Made by a program: the position numbers and the translations under genes. From contig JBANSL010000009.1 in assembly GCA_037127255.1 (NCBI GenBank), positions 29,799,475 through 29,863,474 on the forward strand: a DNA stretch of 64,000 nucleotides. The letters are read 5' to 3'. This document shows, piece by piece, positions 12,411-24,367 of the stretch (position 1 is the stretch's first letter; each line of letters starts with the position of its first letter). This stretch comes from Persicaria tinctoria (taxonomy: Eukaryota; Streptophyta; Magnoliopsida; Caryophyllales; Polygonaceae). The notes beneath the pieces were generated by a model. The model was not told the origin of the DNA, did no database searches, and worked only from the letters and a program-made list of their open reading frames with translations.

Positions 12411-12659
12411 AGCCCTAAAGGAAAACAACAAACTGTTGTCTTACGGGTGCTGCATTTACGGATTTACTATATGAAACTACTACAAGAACAAATAATATTA
12501 TCGGTAAATAGTTTTGTTTTGTGTATTTGGTTTAAACTTTTGTAAGATATATGTAAAATGAGTGAACTAGTTTGAAGTAGCACGTCTCTATAAAATGTGA
12601 TGTTTTTTTTTGGTAAGACAAGGGCTCTTCTTTTTCACACACTACTACAATTCTGACCT

Positions 12660-13110
12660 TTACCGGCGGTCAAAAACCGATGTCTAAAGCCTTGTAACCG
12701 TGGCCTAAACCCTTTGGCAGCGGTTTTTGGACCGTGCCATCAGCTCCCATTGCTATAGAACTATGGCAGCGGTTTGAGTGGTCTAGGACAGCGGCTATTG
12801 TAAGACGGTCAGACCACTGTCAAAAAGTAACTATAACTGCTGCCAAAAAGTCTAAGGAAACATTAATTTGTGAGACCTATGGCAGCGGTTTGGTTCGGTT
12901 AGTTTACTCTAGGATGGCGGTTTTATATCTATGGAAGCGGTTATTTTTATCTATGACAGCGGTTATAGAACTTTGGTAGCGTTTTTTTTTATCTATGGAA
13001 GCGACAATATTTATCAATGGCAGCGGTTATCAAGTTTTTGGCAGCGGTTTTGTTGATTTGTAGCAGCGATTTTGTATAGCTCAGATATGCATGATTTGGC
13101 GGCGGTTTAC
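12660..13110. repeat. left subterminal repeats of CACTA B (GGCAGCGGTTT)
   Basis: The motif (T)GGCAGCGGTTT and variants (ATGGAAGCGG, TGGTAGCG) recur roughly every 20-40 bp within 450 bp of the left end. These are the expected sites for CACTA TNPA-like protein binding. Confidence 0.85.
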
Positions 13111-15852
13111 TCACAACACCCCTGTTTAATATAATTTTAAATATATATGAAGAATATAAATTTAAAATACTACACTTTCATTACATTATACCATTAATTA
13201 CACATGTTCCATTACAAATATACATATATTATACATATCTAGTTATCAACTGAATGTCTGAAATTTGGGTTTTGCTGAAACCCTTAGCATTTAGCATTTG
13301 ACCAATGTCTTCTCAACTTGTTCAGTTCGTATGGGGTATTTGTTACCCTTCTGCGTGCCCAATGCTTCTCTTTCTACCACAAACAATGTGAAAACAATAT
13401 CATATCAGAAAAGCAAAACAATACATTTAAGGTTGTTCAAGAGCTAGAAACTTTGACAAATAAGGTAAATATAGCATATAAGTTGACTTTACAAAAAAAA
13501 TTCCAAAAAAAAACTTGCCATATTGGTTAAAAAACACTTGACTGAATAAGTTGTCACTCTTTACTTGATTGGCACATACACTAGTCACTAAAAATCAGCT
13601 CAAACACAACAATTGAAATAACACATGGATGAATCTATCATGATAAAAATGCACCTCTGAAATGGATATGTTACCTCTAGTGGACAGTGCATTAAATTCT
13701 GGTGCCAATTTATTTATCTAAATGGACAGTGCATTAACAATCACTACCAAAAGTGCATGATTCCCATTGTATGAAATCAGAAACGTCAGAAACATTCATT
13801 TGTATTTGGAAAGAAAATATTAAATTTATCAGACCTTAATACCATGGATGAGAATAGAGTACATTGTAGCAATGTCGACTAATGGAACTCAAATAAGCAT
13901 ACCTTTATGTCAAAAACTGAAAAACATGCTTCAGAAAACAGTGTTTGAGACACTTTTGAACTTCATAAATCTAGGGAGTTTAATGTAGATGCAACAATAT
14001 GAGGAAAGTAACGGTTGGAATTAAAAGTACTAAAATTATAGACAATGAAGATTATTTACCTCAATGAAATTAGTAAAAACTAACAAATGCATGAAACTGA
14101 ATGAGTTATGAGCTTTTAAATGTGATCAATCAAAATGAATATAGATAAGGAACCTATTGAGAGTGTCCCAAGGAAGGAATAGTTGAGTTAGCTGAAACCA
14201 AGGCATGCTCGCAGAGCTTAATTGTTCTATGAAGCTTCTTCGGATGACTGTATTTGGTTGCCTAAGCATACCTAAAAATCCACAATCAGAAGCATAGTTA
14301 ACTATTAGATAATTCACAAGCCACAATACAAATTCCTTGACAAACATCTCAAGGAAATTCTTAATAGTAATTGAAGGAAATGGCAAGTGAGAATAACAGG
14401 TTACTACTTACACATTACTAAACTTTTAAGGATCAATGGACCATCAAGTCTCCATTGGCAATTGGGTGGTTTGGACGGTGTAGAGTAACTACAACCATGA
14501 CAGTTCCCTTTGGCGTAATTTGTCCAGTACATGCCGATATTCTAGCCATTGGAACAAAGAATAAAGGCAAAGAGGATTGTCACGGTTTAGATTAGACTAT
14601 AGTTGTACCTCATCAAGACTCAAGAGTGCTCGAGGGATTCAAATCATTCATGGAAAGCTAAGGTGTGTTGTAGGCTTTACCTCAGTGTAAACTAGTTGAA
14701 AATTAGAGCTAATTTGGAGATTGTGGGATTGTTATGATTCAAAGGCTGACTTTCTAATTTGGAGATTGTATCATTAAAAATCTTTCTTTTCTGTTCCCTT
14801 TCGTAAAGTGGGATTATTTGATTTATTTTTTAAAAAATCCAGTTTTCTTTTGATGAATAGAACCTAAATTGCCAAATGTAGAGGATCTGGATACAACCAA
14901 GTACAATTTCCTTCTCTGTAGTTTGTGGTTAACATTTAGGACATTTTTTTTTCTAAAATCATGAAAAGTCAGTATATACTAAGTGTTTATAAAAGAGTAA
15001 CCCCTGAGGTATGGCTCGTAAGAAAACCAATGTACAATAACCAAGCGCGAAGAGCTAATCCCACAACACGTTATCTACCACTCGTTCAAACAGATAAAAA
15101 CATATCCATAAGGAATCCAGAAAACCTGAATTGTAAATGAGAAGGGATCAAGAAATAGCAAGCACATCAGGAGATGACTAACTAGCAAATTACCTCAAAA
15201 CAACTAGAATAAACTAGTTCAGAAGTGAAGGAGAAATTAATAGTAACATTCAACTAAACCACTAGAGAACTTAAAGTACTACTTGGTTAATCAGGTAGTG
15301 GCTAAAGGCTTCGACTTTCTCCTGCTTGCCTTCCATGACGTTCACTGGAAAAAAAAATGCAGACATAATACATCGAAGCTAATTTTAAACAAGCCATAAA
15401 TTATACAAATACATCGAAGATAATTTTGGTCAATTGAATAGAAACTGTGACAACTCCTTTTCTACCCAACTTCTTTCTGCTTCATCCATCTAAACTGATA
15501 TCTTTCTATTTTGGATATGCACCAAAGTAAGGACTCTTGGATTAGATATCAACATATGAACAAATTAAAAACGACGCAAGTAAACTCCAATTGGCCACAT
15601 CGCAATCAGAAGATATCATTGAATAAATTATAAAAGAAATCAAGTACCGTACGAAATGAAATTAAAAAAAAAAAGATTAGAATTTGACCTCACAAAGGGC
15701 GCACCCAGAATCTGTAACCTAGTCATCGAAAAACCTGATAAACGATATAAGCAGGACTCTAACTACTTATCCTTGAGCTTACCAACCTGTTAAGCACCCA
15801 CAATCATCAAATGAAAAAACGGAGAAAAAAAATAGAAAATGGATTTACATAC
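13111..15852 (-). other. interior of CACTA B with weak exon-like pieces
   Basis: Mostly AT-rich intron-like DNA. One minus-strand piece at about 14,155-14,275 is open in two frames (RSFIEQLSSASMPWFQLTQL, or KLHRTIKLCEHALVSANS in the other) and has intron-like flanks. A shorter one at about 15,295-15,350 reads NVMEGKQEKVEAFSHYL. Neither family is recognised. They may be exons of the captured genes. Confidence 0.3.
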
Positions 15853-15993
15853 TTGGACATTCCAACCACGAACAAGAGATGTACTGCATAGAATTGTTGC
15901 AGCACGCATCTTTTATTCATTTGAACCACCAACTGCAATCTCAAATATCTTCTCTACTTCTGCTAAGCTTCCATCAGGGACCATGAGTTCAAA
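15853..15993 (-). pseudogene. captured MED33-like (Mediator tail) exon
   Basis: MED33/REF4-RFR1 proteins are plant Mediator subunits that repress phenylpropanoid genes. The exon follows an ACTAG acceptor and reads VPDGSLAEVEKIFEIAVGGS, then an in-frame TAA, then MRAATILCSTSLVRGWNVQ into a GTATGT donor. This matches the conserved DGSLAEVEKLFEIA...AATILCGASL.RGW block I recall for MED33A/B. Only this small part of a protein of over 1,200 residues is present, with a stop codon, so it is cargo of CACTA B. Confidence 0.75.
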
Positions 15994-16454
15994 CTAGTTT
16001 CTAAATGATAAAGAGAAAAATATAAGCCTTTGACTTTCACATAAAAGTATAAAACTTACTTTCAAGTTACTGAAACAGAAAGCTTTATCCAAAATGGTGG
16101 CATTGAAGATAGAGGGTGCAGAGAGGAGGGTGAATATCCCTCTACAAATAGGAAAAAAGAACTATAAAAAAGAATTCGAAAAACAAAAATTAAAATAAAT
16201 AAAACAGCAAAGAGAATAAGGGGATAAATGAGAATTGAGAATACAACCAAACCTAATTGAATAAAATTGGACATAGATTTTGCAGTAACTGCCTGTCTAG
16301 TCATGCAAGAAGTAACTGGGATTAAAACTTTTGTTCTTAAGAGGATCCAATGACCTAACTGTGAAGAAGAAAATGCAAAAGGTGAAGTTCTATTACAACC
16401 AATTATCAGTTATATTTTAAATACTACCTTACACCATCTTTCTTTGACTATAGA

Positions 16455-16612
16455 ATATATTTACCACAAAGAAATCTTCATATGTGAATTCTGGATGGAC
16501 AAAATTCAGAAGGGGTTTTCGGCACTCCATCACAATAGTGGCCATACCATCTAGCTTAGATTTGTAACGTAATACTTCATAGAAACAGAAATTGCATGAG
16601 TTGCAATTCATA
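16455..16612 (-). pseudogene. unidentified captured exon
   Basis: A minus-strand open stretch reads VLRYKSKLDGMATIVMEC and then RKPLLNFVHPEFTYEDFF, running into GTAAATA, which could serve as a donor. The composition and intron-like flanks argue for a real exon. I do not recognise the family. It lies between the MED33 and PP2C fragments on the same strand. Confidence 0.35.
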
Positions 16613-17198
16613 CAAATAAATTTTAATTGAACAAAAGAACTTATTTCAAGTCACCGAAATTATCAAATTCAAGGGAGAAGGGAACTCAACCTAACATCCC
16701 AAGAACCATAATTTCTTCAAATCTAACAAAAGACATAGGTTTTTAGGAAATCTAGTTGAAAGAAATAAATTTACCATGTCAAATCCTTAGGTTTCAATAC
16801 GCATAGAAAGTGGCATAGATGAAGACAAAGAAATTACCTAACTTCGGGTCCAGTTTAAAAGATCCTCAAGTCTGCAATAACAAAAAGATAATGAAAGGAA
16901 TGAAAACACAAAGAGAAAGAAAATAAGACATGATCAAATAGAAACATGATGCATTAGATTGAATCACAATACCATAGGCTCATCAAAGGAATTGGAAAAG
17001 AAATTATCTATGTTCCATCACCTATATTAAGACGACCAGCCTCACCTTTGCTATTAATAACTCTCTTCCTATTAGAAAAAAGGAAAAGGGTGTCAACCAA
17101 AGATGGAGACTTCGACAAAGAACCAAATACTCATAATTTTAATGACAGCTTACTCTTTTATATTGGTAGAAAGTATGTGATCATCTACTAAACAATAT

Positions 17199-17290
17199 AT
17201 TACACCTTCAATAGACTCAACTACACACCGGGAATCACCAACTGAAGCCACATATCCAACCCATCCTTCAATAATCACAAAGGTCATGGG
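17199..17290 (-). pseudogene. captured PP2C protein phosphatase exon fragment
   Basis: Minus strand reads MTFVIIEGWVGYVASVGDSR, then CVVESIEGVI. The ATFV(I/V)IDGW...VASVGDSRC motif is characteristic of plant PPM-type (PP2C) Ser/Thr phosphatases. The metal-binding DG motifs and all other domains are absent. It is captured cargo of CACTA B, in the same orientation as the MED33 piece. Confidence 0.8.
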
Positions 17291-18109
17291 GGAACAAATG
17301 ATTGACCAATTGGACAATCTTGATTGTAAATTGTAACATTCATCAGGGCTATTAAAAAAAACAACTAATCGAAAGTGAAATGGTTAGATGTTCAAGTTAG
17401 GGATCAAAACAAAATCTAAGTTAGGGTTTTCTATTGGCTGCTTCAATTTAAAAATTATCTCATAGTAAAGGCCTTTCTTTTCTATGGCGGAATTCAATAA
17501 GGTGAAATCAAAGTTAGGGTTTTTATCACCTATTGACTAAGAACAGCAAAATTCTCCCTATAATCAGCATGTTCCTCTCGAAATTATCCCCATTGATTCA
17601 AGAAATCAATCAAATGAACACCAAACAAGATGAAATCTAAGTTAGGATTTTAGACAAATTCCATGAATTCAACAAGAGCACAAAACACAAACGAAAAGTG
17701 GGGTTTTAGACTGAGAAAAAAACTCACCAGTAGGCTTTTCAGACGACAAAGATCGCTGTTGTCACCGGTCCCGCTTGCTCCAGCTTGTCTAACCCTTCTC
17801 GCTTGCTTCCGTTTCGCCCTCTTGTCTAACCCTCGATCTTTTTTCCCCCAAATCTCGTCCTCCTCATCCTCGGTCTGTTTTCCCCCAAATCTCGTCCTCC
17901 TCATCCTTCTCGCTTGACCTCACCCTCTTGTCGCTTGCACTCGCCCTCATCCTTCTCGTTTGCACTCATCCTCCCTGAAGTCACCTGTCTTGTCGTCCAC
18001 GGTCCCTTGCACTCGCCCTCTTCCTCTTGTATAATCCTCGATCTGTTTTCCCCAGTCCCAGATCCGTGAAAGTAACAAAGTGTTCTAATTTTTTTCAGCG
18101 GGCCTTCAA

Positions 18110-18409
18110 AATTTTGGGAAAAATTAAGCCGGGCCGGACCCGTCAACTCGATAACCGCCGCCTCAAATAATTTTTTTAGCGGGTTTTGGTGAACCACCAC
18201 CGTATCAATTAGTATCACCTAAGTAAACCGCTGCCAAAAGATATTTGGACCACCTCCATAGATCTATGTTTTTAAAACCGCTGCATAAACCGCCTTCATA
18301 GACTAAACCATTTCCAGATTCATAAAATTCTCCTAAACCGTTGTGGCAAACCGCCTCCTTACTAAACCGCTGCTCAAAACCGCCTCCTTTGCTCAGAATT
18401 GTAGTAGTG
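18110..18409. repeat. right subterminal repeats of CACTA B
   Basis: AAACCGC(T/C)GC and AAACCGCCTCC motifs repeat to the terminus. They are the inverse of the GGCAGCGGTTT motifs at the left end, in mirror-image arrangement. Confidence 0.85.
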
Positions 18410-18412
18410 ACA

Positions 18413-18885
18413 CCAAGTGGGGACTTGAGAAATAATGGGAGTAATTTATGAGTGATTCAAGTCTTACTCATATTATGAGAGCTCTTCTTTTTCACACACT
18501 AAGTGGGGACAACGGGAAAAAGTTATGTGGCATGGGTTGACATCTTTTACAGATGGTATTAGAGCTGACTATAGGCTTGGAACTTCGGAAGTGTTCCAAC
18601 ATTATATATATGCTTGGCTATTACAACTTAGAGAGAAGTCTTTTGGGGCTGATGTACTCGCCAATTTTTAAAGTGAAGAGATTGTGCAACCACGAGTGAA
18701 AACATTACAACCTTATGGTAAATGAAAGGCATAATTAATATTAGTAATCCGATTGGCAACCGGATTGACTTCACATAAAATTGACAAAAAACAATGGATA
18801 AGAATTATATATTGGCATGGGTAAGAAATTCAATGTTGTAAGTGTATCTTCTTTTCTTTGAAAAAGGTCAGAACCATACATAGCT
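18413..18885. other. intergenic between CACTA B and CRK 2
   Basis: No gene. CTCTTCTTTTTCACAC followed by AAGTGGGGAC occurs across the CACTA B insertion point and again at about 18,480-18,508, so a short local duplication is present. TGGTATTAGAGCTGAC at about 18,554 resembles a decayed tRNA-Met primer-binding site. Confidence 0.5.
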
Positions 18886-18889
18886 AACG

Positions 18890-19475
18890 GTCAAGATTCT
18901 ATGACAGATTGTCTCGGAGGGAGGCAAATGCTTCCTAATGAAGTTAGATTGAACCTGTTTCGAGGAGTGCACCTTGCGGTATGGAAATGAGTCCCACGTC
19001 GGCATCTGGACCGATAGATCGATGGACACCTGCACAATGGAAGAGCTCCTTGAACGTGTCTGATCCGATAACGTTTGCTCAAGTGATCCGCGTCTTGATT
19101 GGAAAACATGGCAAGAAAGCTGCATATGGAGGCGATCCAATGGAGTTTGACCGGAGAAGAGAACGTGACACAATTTGAGCGAGTCTACTGCCTGGTGCAG
19201 TGCAGTCTTGATATCGTCGAGTTTAACTGTGAGGGTTGCCTTAAATCAATCGCGAGGTATCTTGATGGAAATTACTTAAAGTATGGTCCATAATGGTGTT
19301 TCTATTTCTATCTAAATTGCCAACTTAGGAACAATTACAATCTTTCACTTTTCTACTCGAATTCGAGCGCCCAACCAACACCAACTCCACCACCGTCTTC
19401 ATCGAATACTCTCTTGTTCAGCTTCTACAAGTATATATAGTCAATATAGAGGCTAGCTCTATCCATTATATATAT
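18890..19475 (+). pseudogene. CRK pseudogene 2, extracellular part
   Basis: DUF26 sequence homologous to CRK 1, but broken. CTLRYGNESHVGIWTDRS continues only after a frameshift as WTPAQWKSSLNVSDPITF and KKAAYGGDPMEF. A second shift leads to GEENVTQFERVYCLVQC and SLDIVEFNCEGC (C-X8-C-X2-C). A TAA at about 19,291 follows KYGP, and then NCQLRNNYNLSLFYS and a proline/serine linker continue to about 19,440. The frame is then cut by retroelement I at 19,476. The transmembrane and kinase exons reappear 31 kb away at 51.4-52.75 kb on the same strand. Confidence 0.85.
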
Positions 19476-19858
19476 TGACGACGCCATAGAAAAGAGACTA
19501 TATAATAAACATGGAATATTACGTCATAAATGGGTCACCCAACGCAAAAGGACGGTCGGTCCCACCATTAGCATATCGCGAGCAAAACATCCAACCAGAC
19601 ACAAAGAGCTAGGCCTACCGCTCCCAACATATGTTATCCTTTATTTCCCTCGCGACTCAAAACCATTATAGGAATTAGATCTAACTCTCCTTTATATCTC
19701 GTTAGTCTCCGAAGACCTAGCAAGCAGCTCGCTGGCTCAGGAACCTCGCCTCTAATGGCTCCACGTGTATTGCCTATACCCCTAAGCATGTGAGCATGCG
19801 CTACACGTGTCCTACATAGAACCACGAGGTTGCCAGCCAGCTGCACGCTTGGTTTCCC

Positions 19859-19866
19859 TATAAATA
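19859..19866 (+). promoter_or_regulatory. TATA box of element I 5' LTR
   Basis: TATAAATA preceded by a C-rich stretch (TTTCCC), about 60 bp upstream of the likely R region. The same motif is at 50364-50371 in the 3' LTR. Confidence 0.6.
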
Positions 19867-20239
19867 CCCCTCTCCGATCTCAGAATGAGGGGTCCGATTC
19901 CGAAGATAGAAAAGGCATAAGAGCTCTGATTACCTCCCGGACTTAAAACCCCCGGAGTTGAGTTCTAAAGATCCTCGGTCGGAGGAGAACATTCCTAGAG
20001 ATAGCAAGCTCACCAACTTTCTTCGCAGGTCACGATTGAACACACTACAAAAAAAAACATATTGGCTTCGGACATTAGCTTCGGGAAGGTTTTAGCGTAG
20101 CCATTGGGGTTGTTTTAGCTTCGGCATAGCTACGGGTGAGGTAGTTGGGCTAGTTTCAGCTTCGGGGTAGCTTCGGAAAGGTTTTGCCGTAGCCATTGAG
20201 CTAGTTTCAGCTTCGGCGTGGCAGTACCCGTAGCTAATT

Positions 20240-20700
20240 TTTTTGGGGAAACTAAAAAAAATTGATTGTTTGGGCGGGTATAATCCCCGCTTGGGGAAAA
20301 TTAGGGTTTTTTACCTTTTCCCAAACACCGCCTCTTCATTTGTTCTTCCCTCTCGTTTCTTTCCGCCTGTTCTTCCCTTCCCCTTCATACTCTCCTTCTT
20401 CATTTCAGATCCATCATTGAGGCTTAATGCTAGCCACACATGAAGAAAAACCAAGCAATCATCACAATCTGAGAAGGGAGGGGTTCTCAGCCCCGCGAGT
20501 CGGAGCCACCAGCGACGTTTAGACTGATCTGTCAACCCGAAGAAGACATTAAGGTTCTTCTTTTCGAAAATCCCTTTATTTTCTTCCATTTATCCTTCTC
20601 TTTCACTCAGCTAATTCGATCTTTGTCTTCAATGCTTGTTATTCCATCCCGTCTCACTCTTTTTTCTTCCTTTTTGGGGTTTTTGTGTTTACTGTCGGTG
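20240..20700 (+). other. captured 5' leader-like DNA in CACTA C
   Basis: Pyrimidine-rich sequence (TTCTTCCCTCTCG, CCTTCTTCATTTC) with TTAGGGTTTTT looks like a plant gene promoter and 5' leader. It probably belongs to the DCL-like exon that follows. No convincing coding exon. Confidence 0.35.
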
Positions 20701-20951
20701 TAGGGATCCGCATACTCAGTGGATATCTAAAAATTGATATGGTTAGTCTTCTAGTTTTTAGGGTTTTGAGGCTGGAATCGGATTTGGTAGTTGTTGATTT
20801 GGGATAGTTGAGAATGGGGGCAGAGCGAGGGTTATTTAGGGTTTTCTTTATTTGTTTATGGTTTTCTACAGCTTAAGATTCAAATTCAAGCTCTAATTTC
20901 TTGCCTGCAGCCATTTCGTGATCTTCACTTTGTCCTCTGAAATTATTTCAG

Positions 20952-21066
20952 GTACAGGAATGGGGATCGCCTGAATGCAGAAGATGAGAAGGCTGTGTTG
21001 GAAGAGCTTCTTCCTTATCACCAAGGTGCAGTAGAGAAAATTGGATGCGGAGTTGATTACATCAAG
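20952..21066 (+). pseudogene. captured DCL/DUF3223-domain exon
   Basis: After a TTTCAG acceptor the exon reads RYRNGDRLNAEDEKAVLEEL, then LPYHQGAVEKIGCGVDYIK, into a GTAATA donor. The LL.YHP..E.KIG.G(V/L)DYI block is the core of the DCL (defective chloroplasts and leaves) / DUF3223 domain, used in plastid rRNA processing proteins and at the end of Pol V subunit NRPE1. The next exon with the FSY motif was not found. Captured cargo. Confidence 0.7.
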
Positions 21067-22023
21067 GTAATAGTACACTGATTTGCAAACCAATTTTCTG
21101 GACTTTGTATTTTACTAATTAATGATGTGCATTGGTTAACCGTGTTGTTCTTGTTCTTGGGGGAAAGAATGTTCTTTTTCATGGGAGAAACACTTGAAAC
21201 TTATTTTCTATGGGAGAAACACTTGAAACTAGATTTATAGATGATGAGTTTCAATGACTGTTTTATGATGGTCCTAGGCTGAGTGTTTTTTCGGATCAAT
21301 CTTTGTTGATTTAGTTTACTTTGGCATGTTACAAGTTTAGACACCATACTCTGTGACATCTTTGTTTCTATTCTATAACTAGTTATATAACCGCGTGCTA
21401 TTTTGATGTCATTATGATTTTTGCATTTGTGAAAAATTAAAGTTACAGATATAACTAAATAAATAGGATAACAATTTTCTTACTCTTGGTAAACAAGCTA
21501 ATAAATAGCAATATTACAAACCTCAAATTTAGTAACCATGGAAACTAGGACATGGATTTGATACCAAGTCCAAATATGAAGTTAGCACTTAGGTCATTTC
21601 TAATCTTATTTCTTTTCTAATTGCGTTTTTCTAATGAAAGAAGAGAAAATGTGTGAATGATATAAGTAAACATTTGAAATGTGTAGTGCCGGACTTGATC
21701 AGGCCACACACACAGTGCAGATAAGTTTCCATTCTCCATCCACATAATCTGGTGACAGATTCTTCACTGCATGTGCTACTTCACCTTCCAACAGATCCTT
21801 TTTATATATATAGATGTAATTAGTAAAGATAAACACATAAATTAATAATGTCAAAAAAACGATGTAATGAACAGGTGTTTTGAAGAATCATTCCACATTT
21901 GATTATATTATTGTCTTGCATCTAGCATTGGAGGATTTAAATCATCATCATCAACATCCTCTAGCACAATGGAGATTAATTCGTCATAAAGTGAAAAATT
22001 AACTCTCCCTAAATTTATTGGCT

Positions 22024-22220
22024 AAAACAGAGAAGCTGCAAGAAAGAGTCCGATCAGATAAAAAAGTATGTAGATTTTTTGTATGAAATTTCTTATACCC
22101 AAAATTAATAATAATATGTAAAATATAATATCCTTGATGCAGACCTATGTAAAACAATTGGGAACCAGTAGGAGAAAGCTAGATCAATTAGAGCAAGATT
22201 TTCAAAAAGTTCGAGCTCAG
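22024..22220 (+). pseudogene. captured coiled-coil exon pair, unidentified
   Basis: Two pieces look spliceable: 22024-22066 (KTEKLQERVRSDKK) and, after a TGCAG acceptor, 22142-22220 (YVKQLGTSRRKLDQLEQDFQ, KVRAQ). The heptad pattern of Leu/charged residues suggests a coiled coil. The family is not recognised. Confidence 0.35.
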
Positions 22221-23629
22221 GTTCTTCATCCTGTAAATCCTTTTTTCTCAAGGCAGAAAAAAAAGAAATTGTTTCCTTTTTCTCATGCCTCTGCACTAAT
22301 GTTTGTGTGTCCATAACCAAACCTTAATGTAACATCTGTTACACACTTTATGTGCTGTCATACGAAGGAGAGGAAAAAGTATCTGGTTTCGATAAAAATT
22401 TTGTAAGAGGTGCTGTTTTTTTTAGGCATTTGTAGTGACTTAGGGATATTGTAGATATGGACGAATACCGAACATGAACAAATCTGATTTCTGAAACACA
22501 ATATGAACAACAGCTCATGAAAAAAAATCTGATTTCAAGAAAAAAAATAGATTTTAGATTTTTAAAAAAATCAGATTTCTAATGCTTATTCTATATAGCT
22601 CACACAAAATATCATATTTTAGCTTAAGAAGAGCAGGTCATGAAACAAAATAATTCAGATGAAATACCATATTTATGAAAAAATCAGATTTTGGATTAAA
22701 AAAAAATCATACTGTATTTCTTAAAAAAATAAAAATAAAAAAGAGGTTTTAAAGATGTTTCAGAAAATGTTATTTTTGAATACTTATGTGCATAGTTTTA
22801 GTGATGTTTTCCTGTATTTTCAAAGATATTTTAGAAAATGTTATCTTTACACTTGCTTTCTAAAATTGCAAAATGTATGGTTTTTTCATTCAAGTCATTA
22901 GTCATCTATTCACAGTTTAGTAGGAAACTTTTATATATTTATGCTTTGTCTTCATTTCCTTAATATAAATCACATTTTATGATAGCATGTAAATACACAC
23001 ATAGTGAGTAAATTCAGGGGATGTTAATACAAAATAGTTGGCCTATGACAGTGAAAATAAAATTCTAAATGAGCCTATAATTTCTATCCGCACGGCTATA
23101 TAAATGGATATGAGAAACTCTAAGCTAACATGTAGGTTTTATGTTTAACTCAAAAGAAAAATTAGGTGTTTCCCCAAGTTCTTTAGATGGATTATTCAAC
23201 TTGCTGGTACTGAAAAGCAAATAGCCTATATGGCATTTAGTTTTATGATTTTTTACTTTAGTTGAAAACTTATTCATATATGTTTATTAGATGGAAGTAA
23301 AGACTTAATTCAATCTTTGAGACAAAACAGCAATCAATGTAGAAAATACAAATGGAATGTCTTGTCTTTGATGCATTCCTCCCTTATGTTTATTTATTTA
23401 TTTATTAACGTGATATCTCTTTCTAGTATTTGACTCATCTATGTTAAAAATACAAATGCTTCATTCCTTGGAAATTTCTACAGCTGTTTACTGTAGCTTG
23501 TTTTCCTATGTGATTTTTGTTTTCTTTTTCATATCTTTCTGATGTTATCCTTAGCAATTTATTACTATTGTGATGTATTATTCTCTGTTATGTATGGTTG
23601 ATTTCCCTTATTACGTCATCCTTTATTGG

Positions 23630-23919
23630 TTTTGCCGGTTGGTGGAATTGAAGAATGGTGAGATGTATAATGGCAATTTGGTCAATTGTGATACATGGAT
23701 GAACATTCATCTCCGTGCGGTTATCTGCACCTCAAAGGTGATTTCAAGTTTTCTTGATTTTATCTTCCCATCTTTTTGGATATAGATGGATATCAAGTTG
23801 TCAACTTGCGGCTTACTTTTATATATGGATCTTCATTTAGGATGGAGACAGGTTTTGGAGAATGCCTGAATGTTACATCCGTGGAAATACTATCAAGTAT
23901 CTCCGAGTTCCATATTGAG
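23630..23919 (+). pseudogene. captured LSM4 fragment, two exons
   Basis: LSM4 is a subunit of the LSM1-7/LSM2-8 rings in mRNA decay and U6 snRNP. Exon about 23,635-23,737 reads [20 protein letters not shown], then [13 protein letters not shown]. After the TTTAG acceptor, exon 23841-23919 reads DGDRFWRMPECYIRGNTIKY, then LRVPY and an in-frame TGA. Both Sm motifs are thus largely present, and the exon phases match. The stop replaces the usual residues after LRVP. The N-terminal exon and the Arg/Gly-rich tail are absent. Confidence 0.9.
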
Positions 23920-24302
23920 GTATGTTTGTCTCTTTTTCATATAAATCTTGGATTATTTATTCCTTTTGCTCTTATCTTATAAATTTTGTGGCCACTGAGT
24001 GCTTTAGTGAAAGTAGAATTTCGATAGTTATAGACCTGGATTTTGTTTCCCTGCATTTTGAGAACTTGGATGTAACTAAGATTTTTTCTCCCTTTCCGAT
24101 ACATAATAAGTAGAATATGAAATACTTGCATATATGGAGTATTCTTTTGCTGCTCTTAAAGAGGTAAAATCTTAATTATGAAAATTGCAATGGAGTTCCC
24201 TTTCATTTAACTATTCCATTTCATTTAACTAATTTGCTATGTTGTTTTGCATTTCATAGTTTGACAGATGAATTGGACTCTAACACAACTGTTAATGTGC
24301 AG

Positions 24303-24367
24303 ATATACTCTTGGTGCCTTCTTTCTTGCTAGCTGTGAAGATAGCCCTGCTGGAGTCTTTGATAAGG
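24303..24367 (+). pseudogene. captured NXD1-like exon
   Basis: Exon after GTGCAG reads YTLGAFFLASCEDSPAGVFD. This matches the GYTLGGFFLASYDDSPAG(V/K)FDE motif that I recall from neoxanthin-deficient-1-like proteins. Only this exon is present; the conserved IAGIVWNPPTSCAWA continuation is missing. Confidence 0.65.

Larger units (their letters stand above)
12640..18409. mobile_element. CACTA transposon B (5.77 kb), Pack-CACTA type
   Basis: Both termini are present: CACTACTACAATTCTGA at 12640 and its exact inverse TCAGAATTGTAGTAGTG ending at 18409. The 3-bp target duplication ACA flanks each side (12637-12639, 18410-18412). No transposase was recognised. The element is non-autonomous and filled with minus-strand exon fragments of host genes. 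Confidence 0.95.
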
